Part shown: piece by piece, positions 57,005-64,000 of the stretch
Layout of the letters: every line of letters begins with the position of its first letter
Numbering within the stretch: the first letter of the stretch is position 1
Origin: G963556115 sp963678205
GTDB taxonomy: Bacteria > Planctomycetota > SZUA-567
Length of the DNA: 64,000 nucleotides
Assembly (NCBI GenBank): GCA_963678205.1
Contig: OY782760.1
Span: 1,612,001 to 1,676,000 of the forward strand
Direction: 5' to 3'
Program-made: the position numbers and the translations under genes
Notes under the pieces: generated by a model
The model's database searches: none
What the model saw: the letters and a program-made list of their open reading frames with translations, nothing else
What the model was told of the DNA's origin: nothing

Positions 57005-59029
57005 TTAGCTGAATAGATTTGATAAATCTTTACTGTCAATGATTTCAAAAGATTCAAAGCTGTTTGTATCAATTACATCTTTTAATTTTTGAATGGGGAA
57101 TTTTGTATAATGTTCTGTTTCAATTATAAAGACAGGTGGCAATATATGTTTGATGTTCAATTGTTTTAATATTTCGATTATAGAGTCTGGTGAACTCATT
57201 GACATGCTTAAAATTATAGCGTCAGGAATATCATTTTCAACTGATGAAATAGCATCCTCAACTGAGTGGGCAATTCGTATCTCACAACTGAAAACTTTTA
57301 GCTTTTGAGTAATAATTTCTTGAATAAGCATATCGTCTTCAGCAATTAATACTTTCAAGTTACATGAATCCTCTTGTTTGATAGTCTGAGTTGAATTTTT
57401 CTTTGGCGATTTCTCAGTTTCCATAGAATTTTCATTATCAGTGAATGGTAGATATATAGTGAATATGGTGCCGTTTTTTTCGGCATTTGTGACTTTTATG
57501 CGTCCATGATGTTCAGAAATTATATTATTAGAAATATATAGCCCTAGGCCGGTTCCTTCACCCTCTTTTTTCGTAGTGAAGAATGCACAGAAGATTTTTT
57601 CTTTTTCTATATCAGGTATCCCTGGACCAGTATCTTCTAGTTGTAATATTAACTCATTATCTACTCTTTTGGTTGAAATCTTTATTGTTCCGCAACCGTG
57701 CATAGCTTGAACAGCATTTACTATCAAATTAATTAAAACTTGAGTGATCTGTTGCATATTAAATGGTAGAAAAAATTCATTTGAATTATATTCTTTTATT
57801 ACTCTAACACCATTTTTTACATGGTTAGCACATAAAAGAAGAGCATCATTGACCGCATCTGCTATGTCATGAATTTTTGTCATATCAGAGCGATTACTGG
57901 AAAAATTCTTCATAGTGCTAGTAAGGTCGCATACGCGACGTATGCCATCTTCCAGTGAAGATAATACAGAATTTATACTATCTAATCCATTAAATAACTC
58001 TTCTTTAGTATCGTCACTTATTACTTTGCTTGAGACCGTTTTAATAATATTAGGTATAGTTTTATTCAGTAGCTGTACATTTCCACGAATGTAGCTTAGT
58101 GGGTTGCTAATTTCGTGCGCTATCCCGGCAGACATTGTACCTAAAGCGGCAAGTCGTTCATTGTGAATAATCATTTGTGAACGCTCTTCTGCAAGCTCTC
58201 TCATCTCTTTGCCGAATTTTTGTAAATGTCTTTGAGCTATGACTTGAGAAGTAATATCTCTGCTTACTCCAATTAGAACGCTTGGGAAACCATTTTGTCC
58301 ATATTTAACAACCTTTACTTTGGTTGCAATCCAACGACGTGTATCATTATTGATTAAAATTCTTGACTCAAAGTCTAGTGATGTTTTATTATTATTCAGG
58401 GCATTGTAAAATAATCGTGTTATTCTTTTTAAATCGTCGGGATGAATAAGTGATAGAACATAATCGATATCAAGTTTTGTATCTTCTGTTATATTGAGTA
58501 CGCGGTAGCATGAGGGGCTGAAGGTTATTTCTTTTGTTGAAATGTTGCATTCCCAGATACCGTCGGTGATTACCTCTAATGCTCGTGAAAGTCGTACTTC
58601 ATCTTCTTTTAAAAACCTGATGTTTTGACGTCGTTCAATTTGTGAGACAACTCTTGTAGATAATTCGTCAGCATCCCATGGTTTTCTGAGAAAGTCATTT
58701 GCTCCAAGACTAAAGCATTCTTTTATTAACTCTTCTTCCTCACTTACAGTAACAATAATAATAGGGGTCTCTGCATGTCTATCAAGCTCTCTTACATGCT
58801 TGACAAGTTCATTACCGTTCATTCCTGGCATAAGCATGTCAAATAAAAATAAATCAGGAGTCGTTTCTTTCAGGTATTCAAGACAGTCTATTCCAGAGCA
58901 TACCTCCGTAATATTTGTAAAACCTTTGGTGTTTAGATCATTCTTAAGCTTGCGACGGGATATTGCAGAATCATCTACAATGAATATATGTGATTCTAAT
59001 ATAGACGGATTAATTTTAGTTCTAGACAT
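57005..59029 (-). CDS. REC-PAS-histidine kinase-REC protein with dead terminal receiver
   Basis: A 674-residue soluble kinase with no membrane segment. The order is: receiver (~12-130) with VDDSAISR, LFDMLMPGMNG and KPW; PAS (~145-260); HisKA with His in AHEISNPLSYIRG (~310); HATPase (~420-525) with AFFTTKKEGEGTGLGLYIS; and a second receiver-like domain (~555-665). This last has AEDD at the start but AIILSMSMSS where an Asp would accept phosphate, and no KP motif, so it is a pseudo-receiver. Input could come by phosphorylation of the first receiver. The ATG has a weak binding site (GAAAG). Confidence 0.9.
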   Translation of the reverse strand: MSRTKINPSILESHIFIVDDSAISRRKLKNDLNTKGFTNITEVCSGIDCLEYLKETTPDLFLFDMLMPGMNGNELVKHVRELDRHAETPIIIVTVSEEEELIKECFSLGANDFLRKPWDADELSTRVVSQIERRQNIRFLKEDEVRLSRALEVITDGIWECNISTKEITFSPSCYRVLNITEDTKLDIDYVLSLIHPDDLKRITRLFYNALNNNKTSLDFESRILINNDTRRWIATKVKVVKYGQNGFPSVLIGVSRDITSQVIAQRHLQKFGKEMRELAEERSQMIIHNERLAALGTMSAGIAHEISNPLSYIRGNVQLLNKTIPNIIKTVSSKVISDDTKEELFNGLDSINSVLSSLEDGIRRVCDLTSTMKNFSSNRSDMTKIHDIADAVNDALLLCANHVKNGVRVIKEYNSNEFFLPFNMQQITQVLINLIVNAVQAMHGCGTIKISTKRVDNELILQLEDTGPGIPDIEKEKIFCAFFTTKKEGEGTGLGLYISNNIISEHHGRIKVTNAEKNGTIFTIYLPFTDNENSMETEKSPKKNSTQTIKQEDSCNLKVLIAEDDMLIQEIITQKLKVFSCEIRIAHSVEDAISSVENDIPDAIILSMSMSSPDSIIEILKQLNIKHILPPVFIIETEHYTKFPIQKLKDVIDTNSFESFEIIDSKDLSNLFS

Positions 59030-59205
59030 ATTTCTTTCATTAACTATAAGCAGGTTTAGAAATTAAGTGCTCGCTTTCAAATTGCAAAATAATAACTATT
59101 ATAGAGGCTCTTTTTTTTTTTTACAAGTAAAAAAGGGTAGATGTTTATAGTTGAATAATGCTTGACGTTTTCAGCACTATTAGTTTATAGACTTTTTAGT
59201 TGAGC

Positions 59206-59730
59206 TTATACTATCTTGTTCATAACATAGTCGTCCATTTTGAACCCTTTACCAATATCTTTACATATGTCGTTAGTTATTTTAAATCCGCAGTTTTTAT
59301 AAAACTTTATACTGTTTAGGTTGTTTTTTGCAACAGTCAGGTAGATTTCTGAAAGGGTCCTGTTGTTGGCAATTGTGGAGATAAATTCTATCGCTTGACG
59401 TCCAAACTTTTTGCCTCGAAACTCCTCTTTTATATAAATTCTGCTTAGAAATAATTTTTCATATTCTTGTTTAATTCCTAAATAACCAATTTCGTCATTA
59501 TTAAACTTGATAAGAAAATATTCAATGCTAGATAGCATGTCACGTTTTATTGCTTCAGGAGAATACATAAGCTCTAGCATATACTCTACTGTCTCTGCTC
59601 CAATTATATCTGTGTAGTGCTTACGCCATATCTTGTTAGCAAGTTTGTTTATGGTCATAATATCATTTTGTGTAGCTTGGACAAAGGTAGCTGAAGGCAT
59701 AGCAGGAATTTTTTTTTCTCTTTTTTTCAT
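59206..59730 (-). CDS. GNAT-family N-acetyltransferase
   Basis: A 174-residue acetyltransferase. Acetyl-CoA motif A is seen as IYIKEEFRGKKFGRQAIEFI and motif B as KNNLNSIKFYKNCGFKITND. A helical N-terminal region with WRKHYTDIIGAETVEYMLE resembles the YuaI/YkkB-like acetyltransferases. I chose the ATG ten bases after GGAG; the frame continues three codons further to TTG. Substrate unknown. Not clearly in an operon. Confidence 0.87.
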   Translation of the reverse strand: MKKREKKIPAMPSATFVQATQNDIMTINKLANKIWRKHYTDIIGAETVEYMLELMYSPEAIKRDMLSSIEYFLIKFNNDEIGYLGIKQEYEKLFLSRIYIKEEFRGKKFGRQAIEFISTIANNRTLSEIYLTVAKNNLNSIKFYKNCGFKITNDICKDIGKGFKMDDYVMNKIV

Positions 59731-59851
59731 ATTTAACAATCTCCGAAATATTATTGCTATAACAATTATAAAGAGTACTGCATAAAAAGTAATATGTTAA
59801 TCATTATATTTTGCTGCATTTTTTGTTATCCTGATCTTCGTACAACATATA

Positions 59852-59888
59852 TAAAGCTCCACGAGGCAAAGAGCATCATGGAGCTTTA
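59852..59888 (-). terminator. Possible terminator downstream of guaA
   Basis: TAAAGCTCCA (59852-59861) and TGGAGCTTTA (59879-59888) form a 10-bp stem with a 17-nt loop, 135 bases past the guaA stop. The tail is not T-rich on the minus strand, so this could be another kind of element. Confidence 0.4.
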
Positions 59889-60023
59889 GCATTTAATATT
59901 TGTTAATACCCATGCGTGATCTTAATATATATTGAGTGCTTATTCGGATAAATATAAAAAATACAGCATCATAATAATATGATTCAGAAGAAAATCTTTT
60001 GAACTACTAAGCCGGAATTATAA

Positions 60024-61571
60024 TTATTCCCATTCAATAGTGCTTGGTGGCTTACTTGAGATGTCATATACTACTCTATTTACTCCGCGCACTTCGTTTA
60101 TGACACGTGTACTAATCCTTCCAAGTAGTTCGTAAGGAAGGTTTACCCAGTCTGCGGTCATACCATCAAGACTCTCTACAACTCTAAGAGCTAGTGCATT
60201 CTCGTATGTTCTTTCATCACCCATTACTCCAACAGATTCGATAGGGAGTAGAACACCGAATGCCTGCCATACTTTGTGATACCAGCCGGCAGAATGTATC
60301 TCTTGCATAATTATGTCATCTGCCTCCTGAAGCACAGCAACTCTCTCTGCTGTGACTTCTCCAAGAATTCTTACTGCAAGTCCAGGACCCGGGAAAGGAT
60401 GTCTCCAGATAAGACTATTCGGCATCCCAAGCTCTGCACCGATTTCTCTGACTTCGTCCTTGAATAGAAGACGTAGTGGCTCAAGAAGTTTAAGACCTAG
60501 TTTTTCTGGCAACCCGCCTACATTGTGGTGGCTCTTGATAACTGCTGTTGGACCACCGTGCGCTGAAACTGATTCAATAACATCAGGGTAGAGTGTACCC
60601 TGAGCAAGGTATTTTGCACCTTTAATCTTGCTTGCTTCCTCATCAAAAATCTCTATAAAGGTGTGTCCAATTATCTTACGCTTTCTTTCTGGATCTGTTA
60701 CACCTGCGAGCTTACCAAGAAATAAGTCTCTAGCATCAATTGCAGTAAGGTTCAAGTTGTAGTCACGTTTGTACCCGTCTACAACTCTAGTGAATTCATT
60801 TTTACGAAGCACTCCGTTATCTACAAAAATACAATGTAACTGGTCGCCAATTGCTTTGTGCAGAAGCACTGCAACTACAGAGCTGTCAACACCTCCAGAG
60901 AGTGCTAAAATAACCTGTGCACTTCCTACTTCAGCTCTGATATCTTTTATTGCCATATCAACAAAACTACTCATTTCCCAGTCACCGCGTGCTTTTACAA
61001 CGTTGTATAAGAAGTTACGAAGTATCTCTTTACCACGAGGAGTATGAGCAACTTCTGGATGAAATTGGACGCCAAAGAAGCCTTTTTCGTAATTTGCAAT
61101 CGCTGCATGTGGGCAGGTGTTAGTCTTTGCTATGGAGTGGAAACCTTCTGGCAGCTGTTCAATTTGATCACCATGGCTCATCCAAACTCCCATGTCTATA
61201 GGAAGATTTTGAAATAGGTCATTATTTCCTTGCACAACTATATCTGCATGCCCGAATTCACGTGATTCAGCTGGTAGGACCTTGCCCCCAAGCGCTTCAC
61301 ACATAAATTGACAACCGTAGCAAATGCCAAGAATTGGAACTCCTAGATCAAAAATTCTAGGGTCGCATTTTGGCGCGTGCTCTGCGTAAACATTCGCTGG
61401 ACCACCAGAGAGGATAATACCGTCAGGTGCAGCTTCTTCAATTTCTTTGATGTCAACATGACACGGCATGATTCGTGCAAATACTTTTTGCTCGCGCACT
61501 CGTCGTGCAATTAACTGAGCATACTGACTGCCAAAATCGATAACTAGAACTGTTTGTTGTTTTTCGCTCAT
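60024..61571 (-). CDS. guaA: GMP synthase, glutamine-hydrolysing
   Basis: This converts XMP to GMP. The length of 515 residues is usual. A glutamine amidotransferase domain (~1-200) has Cys in LGICYGCQFM and His-Glu in GVQFHPEVAHT. The ATP pyrophosphatase domain has the P-loop LSGGVDSSVVA, and the C-terminal dimerisation domain includes HPFPGPGLAVRILGEVT and ends DISSKPPSTIEWE. The AAGG before the ATG is modest. It follows guaB by 50 bases in the same direction, giving the common guaB-guaA operon. Confidence 0.97.
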   Translation of the reverse strand: MSEKQQTVLVIDFGSQYAQLIARRVREQKVFARIMPCHVDIKEIEEAAPDGIILSGGPANVYAEHAPKCDPRIFDLGVPILGICYGCQFMCEALGGKVLPAESREFGHADIVVQGNNDLFQNLPIDMGVWMSHGDQIEQLPEGFHSIAKTNTCPHAAIANYEKGFFGVQFHPEVAHTPRGKEILRNFLYNVVKARGDWEMSSFVDMAIKDIRAEVGSAQVILALSGGVDSSVVAVLLHKAIGDQLHCIFVDNGVLRKNEFTRVVDGYKRDYNLNLTAIDARDLFLGKLAGVTDPERKRKIIGHTFIEIFDEEASKIKGAKYLAQGTLYPDVIESVSAHGGPTAVIKSHHNVGGLPEKLGLKLLEPLRLLFKDEVREIGAELGMPNSLIWRHPFPGPGLAVRILGEVTAERVAVLQEADDIIMQEIHSAGWYHKVWQAFGVLLPIESVGVMGDERTYENALALRVVESLDGMTADWVNLPYELLGRISTRVINEVRGVNRVVYDISSKPPSTIEWE

Positions 61572-61621
61572 GATTTCTGCCTTGGACTTCCTCTCACAAT
61601 ATTAATGGTTATTAAATATTT

Positions 61622-63082
61622 TTACTTGATACTGTAATTTGGTGCTTCTCGTGTGATCTGTACATCGTGTGGGTGACTTTCTGTAAGTCCGGCACTTGAA
61701 ATACGGATAAACTTGGCTTTTTGTCTTAGTTCGTCAATTGTATTAGCTCCTACATAGCCCATACCACTTCGTAGGCCACCTACAAGCTGATATACAAATG
61801 GGGCTAAAGGCCCTTTGCTTGGGACGCGCCCTTCAATACCTTCTGGAACCATCTTGTCAGTTGTCTTGCCTTCTTGTTTGTATCTGTCACCACTACCCTT
61901 GGTCATTGCACCTAGGCTTCCCATACCGCGGTAGCTTTTGAATGTACGACCCTGATGCATAAAGAGGTCTCCCGGAGTTTCATCAGCACCTGCAAGCAGG
62001 CTACCTAGCATAACGCATTGCGCTCCTGTAGCAAGAGCTTTGACTATATCACCTGAAATTCTTATGCCTCCATCAGCAATTACTGGTATTTTATTAGGAA
62101 TAGCTTCTCTGCACACCTCAAAGATTGCTGATAATTGTGGTACTCCGATACCAGCAATTACTCTGGTTGTACAGATTGATCCTGGTCCGATACCTACTTT
62201 TAGACCATCTACTCCTGCAGCGATAAGTTCTTCGGCAGCTGGTCTGGTGGCAATATTTCCTGCAACGACATCAATCTTATTGCCATGGGCTTTCTTATAA
62301 CGCTTAACTGCATCAATTACATTTTGAGAATGACCGTGTGCCGTATCAACAACAATTACATCAACCTCTGCATCTACTAACAGTTGAACTCTTTCGTCAT
62401 CGTTGACGCCTACTGCTGCACCACAGATGAGCCTTCCCTTACTGTCTCTAGTTGCAAGAGGGAACTTGTCTATATTATTTATATCTCTTATTGTAATAAG
62501 TCCTGAAAGCTTATTTTCTGAGTCTATAAGGAGAAGTTTTTCTACTTTATTTTCATGGAGAATATTTCTGGCATCGATAAGTTTTGTATGATTTGGAGCT
62601 ACTACTAGATTATTCTTTGTCATAACCTCGCAAACAGGGACGTTCTCATCAATTTGGAAACGTAGATCTCGTTTGGTTAGTATGCCTGTGAGAGTGTGGT
62701 CTTTTTTGATAATTGGGATGCCTGATATACCGTTGGCTGACATTATCTCTATTGCTTTACTTACAGGTTCTTCTGGTGACATTGTAATTGGATCGGTGAT
62801 AACTCCGTTTTCACTACGTTTTACTGCATCTACTTGGTATTGTTGTTGCTCAGGTGACATGTTTTTATGAATAATACCAATGCCACCTTGTTCAGCAAGA
62901 CTAATAGCCATTTTCTTCTCGGTTACTGTATCCATCGCAGCACTGGCTACAGGAATTTTTAATTCTATGTTTCTTGAGAACTTCGTAGACGTATCAACTT
63001 GTGAAGGAATAATATCACTTTTTTGAGGAATCAAAAGAACATCATCAAAGGTTAGTCCTTCCCAACTAGGAAATGTCTCCAT
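61622..63082 (-). CDS. guaB: Inosine-5'-monophosphate dehydrogenase
   Basis: This oxidises IMP to XMP with NAD, the committed step to GMP. The length of 486 is usual. A TIM barrel opens with SWEGLTFDDVLLIPQ. Two CBS domains (~95-205) are inserted, and the active-site loop has Cys in KVGIGPGSICTTRVI. DGGIRISGD and the flap YRGMGSLGAM follow, and the end is HPHDVQITREAPNYS. The ATG has AAAGGAG six bases before. A sigma-70 promoter lies about 60 bases upstream. Confidence 0.97.
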   Translation of the reverse strand: METFPSWEGLTFDDVLLIPQKSDIIPSQVDTSTKFSRNIELKIPVASAAMDTVTEKKMAISLAEQGGIGIIHKNMSPEQQQYQVDAVKRSENGVITDPITMSPEEPVSKAIEIMSANGISGIPIIKKDHTLTGILTKRDLRFQIDENVPVCEVMTKNNLVVAPNHTKLIDARNILHENKVEKLLLIDSENKLSGLITIRDINNIDKFPLATRDSKGRLICGAAVGVNDDERVQLLVDAEVDVIVVDTAHGHSQNVIDAVKRYKKAHGNKIDVVAGNIATRPAAEELIAAGVDGLKVGIGPGSICTTRVIAGIGVPQLSAIFEVCREAIPNKIPVIADGGIRISGDIVKALATGAQCVMLGSLLAGADETPGDLFMHQGRTFKSYRGMGSLGAMTKGSGDRYKQEGKTTDKMVPEGIEGRVPSKGPLAPFVYQLVGGLRSGMGYVGANTIDELRQKAKFIRISSAGLTESHPHDVQITREAPNYSIK

Positions 63083-63635
63083 CTATTTTCTCCTTTACAT
63101 TTATTATTGTCTGATATGTTTAGCAAATAGTTAAGTATATTTTTATTTATAGTAAAGTCAAGGATTTGGTTGTCATCTTTTCTATACATTTTAGTAATTA
63201 TTAATGTTTGTATTTCCTCTGCTAATAATAATTAATTACTTAAAATATTATTAGCAGATATTTCTTGATAATTTGTTTACGGTTAGTTTTGAGGTTATTA
63301 AAATAAATATGACTAAATTATTAAAATCTAAGGTTTTCCACAATTTATCAAAAGTCGGCAGTTTGTGCCGTCACTTATATCAACGTCATGGTATTACTTG
63401 CCTTTTATAAAATATAGAGGATTTGCCGGATTATTTTTTTCGGTAGAAGTTGATGTATAACCTATTTGTTAGTAAGGTGTTGTATGTATTTCTGGTAAAA
63501 ATTGAGTTTTGGCACTTCTGGAACAGCCTTTGTCGAAATAACAGTGGAATTATGCCGTATGGTCTATTGGGAAATGCCATGCTTTGGGGTCGATGGGAGG
63601 TAATGTTTTAGCTCTCATGATAAAGGAGTTGATAA
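63083..63635. other. Divergent region between guaB and flagellar rod genes
   Basis: It holds the guaB promoter (separate entry). On the plus-strand side, a sigma-28-like pair TCAAAAGT (63348-63355) and GCCGTCAC (63367-63374) is 11 bases apart. Around 63425 lies another GCCGGATT. A small hairpin CGGCAgtttgTGCCG spans 63356-63370. No open frame of note. Confidence 0.45.
63134..63161 (-). promoter_or_regulatory. Sigma-70-type promoter of guaBA
   Basis: On the minus strand TTGACT (63161-63156) and TATACT (63139-63134) are 16 bases apart, in front of guaB. Confidence 0.65.
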
Positions 63636-63794
63636 ATGAAGATTGATTATGATGTATTTGTGGATTCTTTTAGAGCATTGAGTGCAGAAAAGTTAGGTCT
63701 ATCCGTTCTGGAGCTTTGCGCGGATGAAGATTATAATATTTATGATCAGAATAAAGAAAGCTATGAAGATAAATCTTGTATTGATAAGGAGTAG
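63636..63794 (+). CDS. Small hypothetical protein, 52 residues
   Basis: I do not recognise this short gene. It starts with ATG after AAAGGAG and ends two codons before the start of the flagellar rod gene, whose ribosome binding site (AAGGAG) lies in its last codons. So it is very likely translated and coupled to flagellar genes. The product is acidic (MKIDYDVFVDSFRALSAEK... then many Asp/Glu), without a signal peptide. A small flagellar chaperone or regulator is possible, but I have no family evidence. Confidence 0.65.
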   Translation: MKIDYDVFVDSFRALSAEKLGLSVLELCADEDYNIYDQNKESYEDKSCIDKE

Positions 63795-63797
63795 TAG

Positions 63798-64000
63798 ATG
63801 ATATACGGAATGTATCTATCATGTATGGGAGCAATGGTTGAGTCTGCCAAACATGATACTACAGCTAATAATCTTGCAAATAGTCAGACTACAGGCTTTA
63901 AGCCGGATTTTGCAATATTCAAGGATATACCAGCTGAAAGTGTAAGAAAAGGGCTGGGGCGAAGAGAATCAGATCTTATTCTTGAAAAGACCGGGGGTGG
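63798..64000 (+). CDS. Flagellar basal-body rod protein (FlgF/FlgG family), 5' part
   Basis: This is the start of a rod protein, cut by the right edge. About 67 residues are visible. The family N-terminal motif is MIYGMYLSCMGAMVESAKHD and then TTANNLANSQTTGFKPDFAIF, the rod/hook signature. It has AAGGAG six bases before the ATG. FlgF is the best match by the opening sequence, FlgG is the alternative. It probably begins a run of rod genes beyond the window. Confidence 0.9.
   Translation, partial: MIYGMYLSCMGAMVESAKHDTTANNLANSQTTGFKPDFAIFKDIPAESVRKGLGRRESDLILEKTGG

Noticed and set aside
63408..63432. TAAA...GCCGGATT as a sigma-28 promoter
   Set aside because: Spacing between elements is two bases short; the pair at 63348-63374 fits better.
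63509..63528. TGGCAC sequence resembling a sigma-54 -24 element before the rod genes
   Set aside because: No GC at the -12 position with correct spacing.

Overview
The window looks like part of the chromosome of an AT-rich, Gram-negative, flagellated and chemotactic bacterium. Signs of this are a flagellin, a hook protein and a rod protein, two methyl-accepting chemotaxis proteins, a CheX-type protein, lipoproteins with lipoboxes, and a heptose-nucleotide type enzyme. The 16S rRNA has features I associate with the PVC superphylum and Omnitrophota-like lineages (for example the GGGGGCTCACACAAGCGG region). That placement is from memory and of low confidence. I see no phage, insertion sequence or CRISPR array.

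Layout. 1-6590: the 3' part of a flagellin, a convergent chemoreceptor with a long periplasmic domain, and a transglutaminase-like lipoprotein whose catalytic Cys is His. 6695-8364: queD overlapping a hexulose-phosphate-synthase/RraA fusion. 8520-14072: a diguanylate cyclase, then a tight run of polysaccharide deacetylase-like lipoprotein, NUDIX hydrolase, dxs and HAD phosphatase. 14861-18309: an RfaE2-like nucleotidyltransferase, hpf, ptsN, a membrane-anchored YvcK and HPr. This gathers parts of the proteobacterial rpoN/PTS-Ntr cluster and the Firmicute yvcK/crh cluster. 18415-24932: an rRNA operon (16S, tRNA-Ala, tRNA-Ile, 23S, 5S) with a leader, two boxA-like sites, processing stems and a terminator.

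25346-45718 is rich in signalling genes: tag, a hybrid kinase with an ABC-type sensor domain, an AEC transporter, a GNAT, a Cache/PAS kinase followed by an HD-GYP response regulator, flavodoxin with DUF2023, a MASE1 hybrid kinase, a SulP transporter, a dCache-PAS chemoreceptor, a second diguanylate cyclase and CheX. Two diguanylate cyclases plus an HD-GYP protein suggest c-di-GMP control of motility or attachment. 30521-31220 looks like a decayed gene that kept its terminator.

45851-64000: an excisionase-type HTH protein coupled to an alpha/beta hydrolase, a broken HExxH membrane-protein gene, a secreted hydrolase, a large hook protein, an arginase-family protein lacking two metal ligands with a structured 5' leader, an unrecognised 212-residue protein, a YjeF-type epimerase with a degenerate extra domain, pdxA, an NtrC-type regulator, a REC-PAS-kinase-REC protein with a dead terminal receiver, a GNAT, the guaB-guaA operon, a 52-residue ORF, and the start of a flagellar rod gene cut by the right edge.

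Intermediary metabolism is represented by isoprenoid and vitamin precursors (dxs and pdxA, both around DXP), queuosine (queD), GMP synthesis (guaBA) and NAD(P)HX repair. The most unusual features are enzyme-like proteins whose catalytic residues are replaced, the mixed PTS/YvcK cluster, the HPS-RraA fusion, and the two decayed loci.
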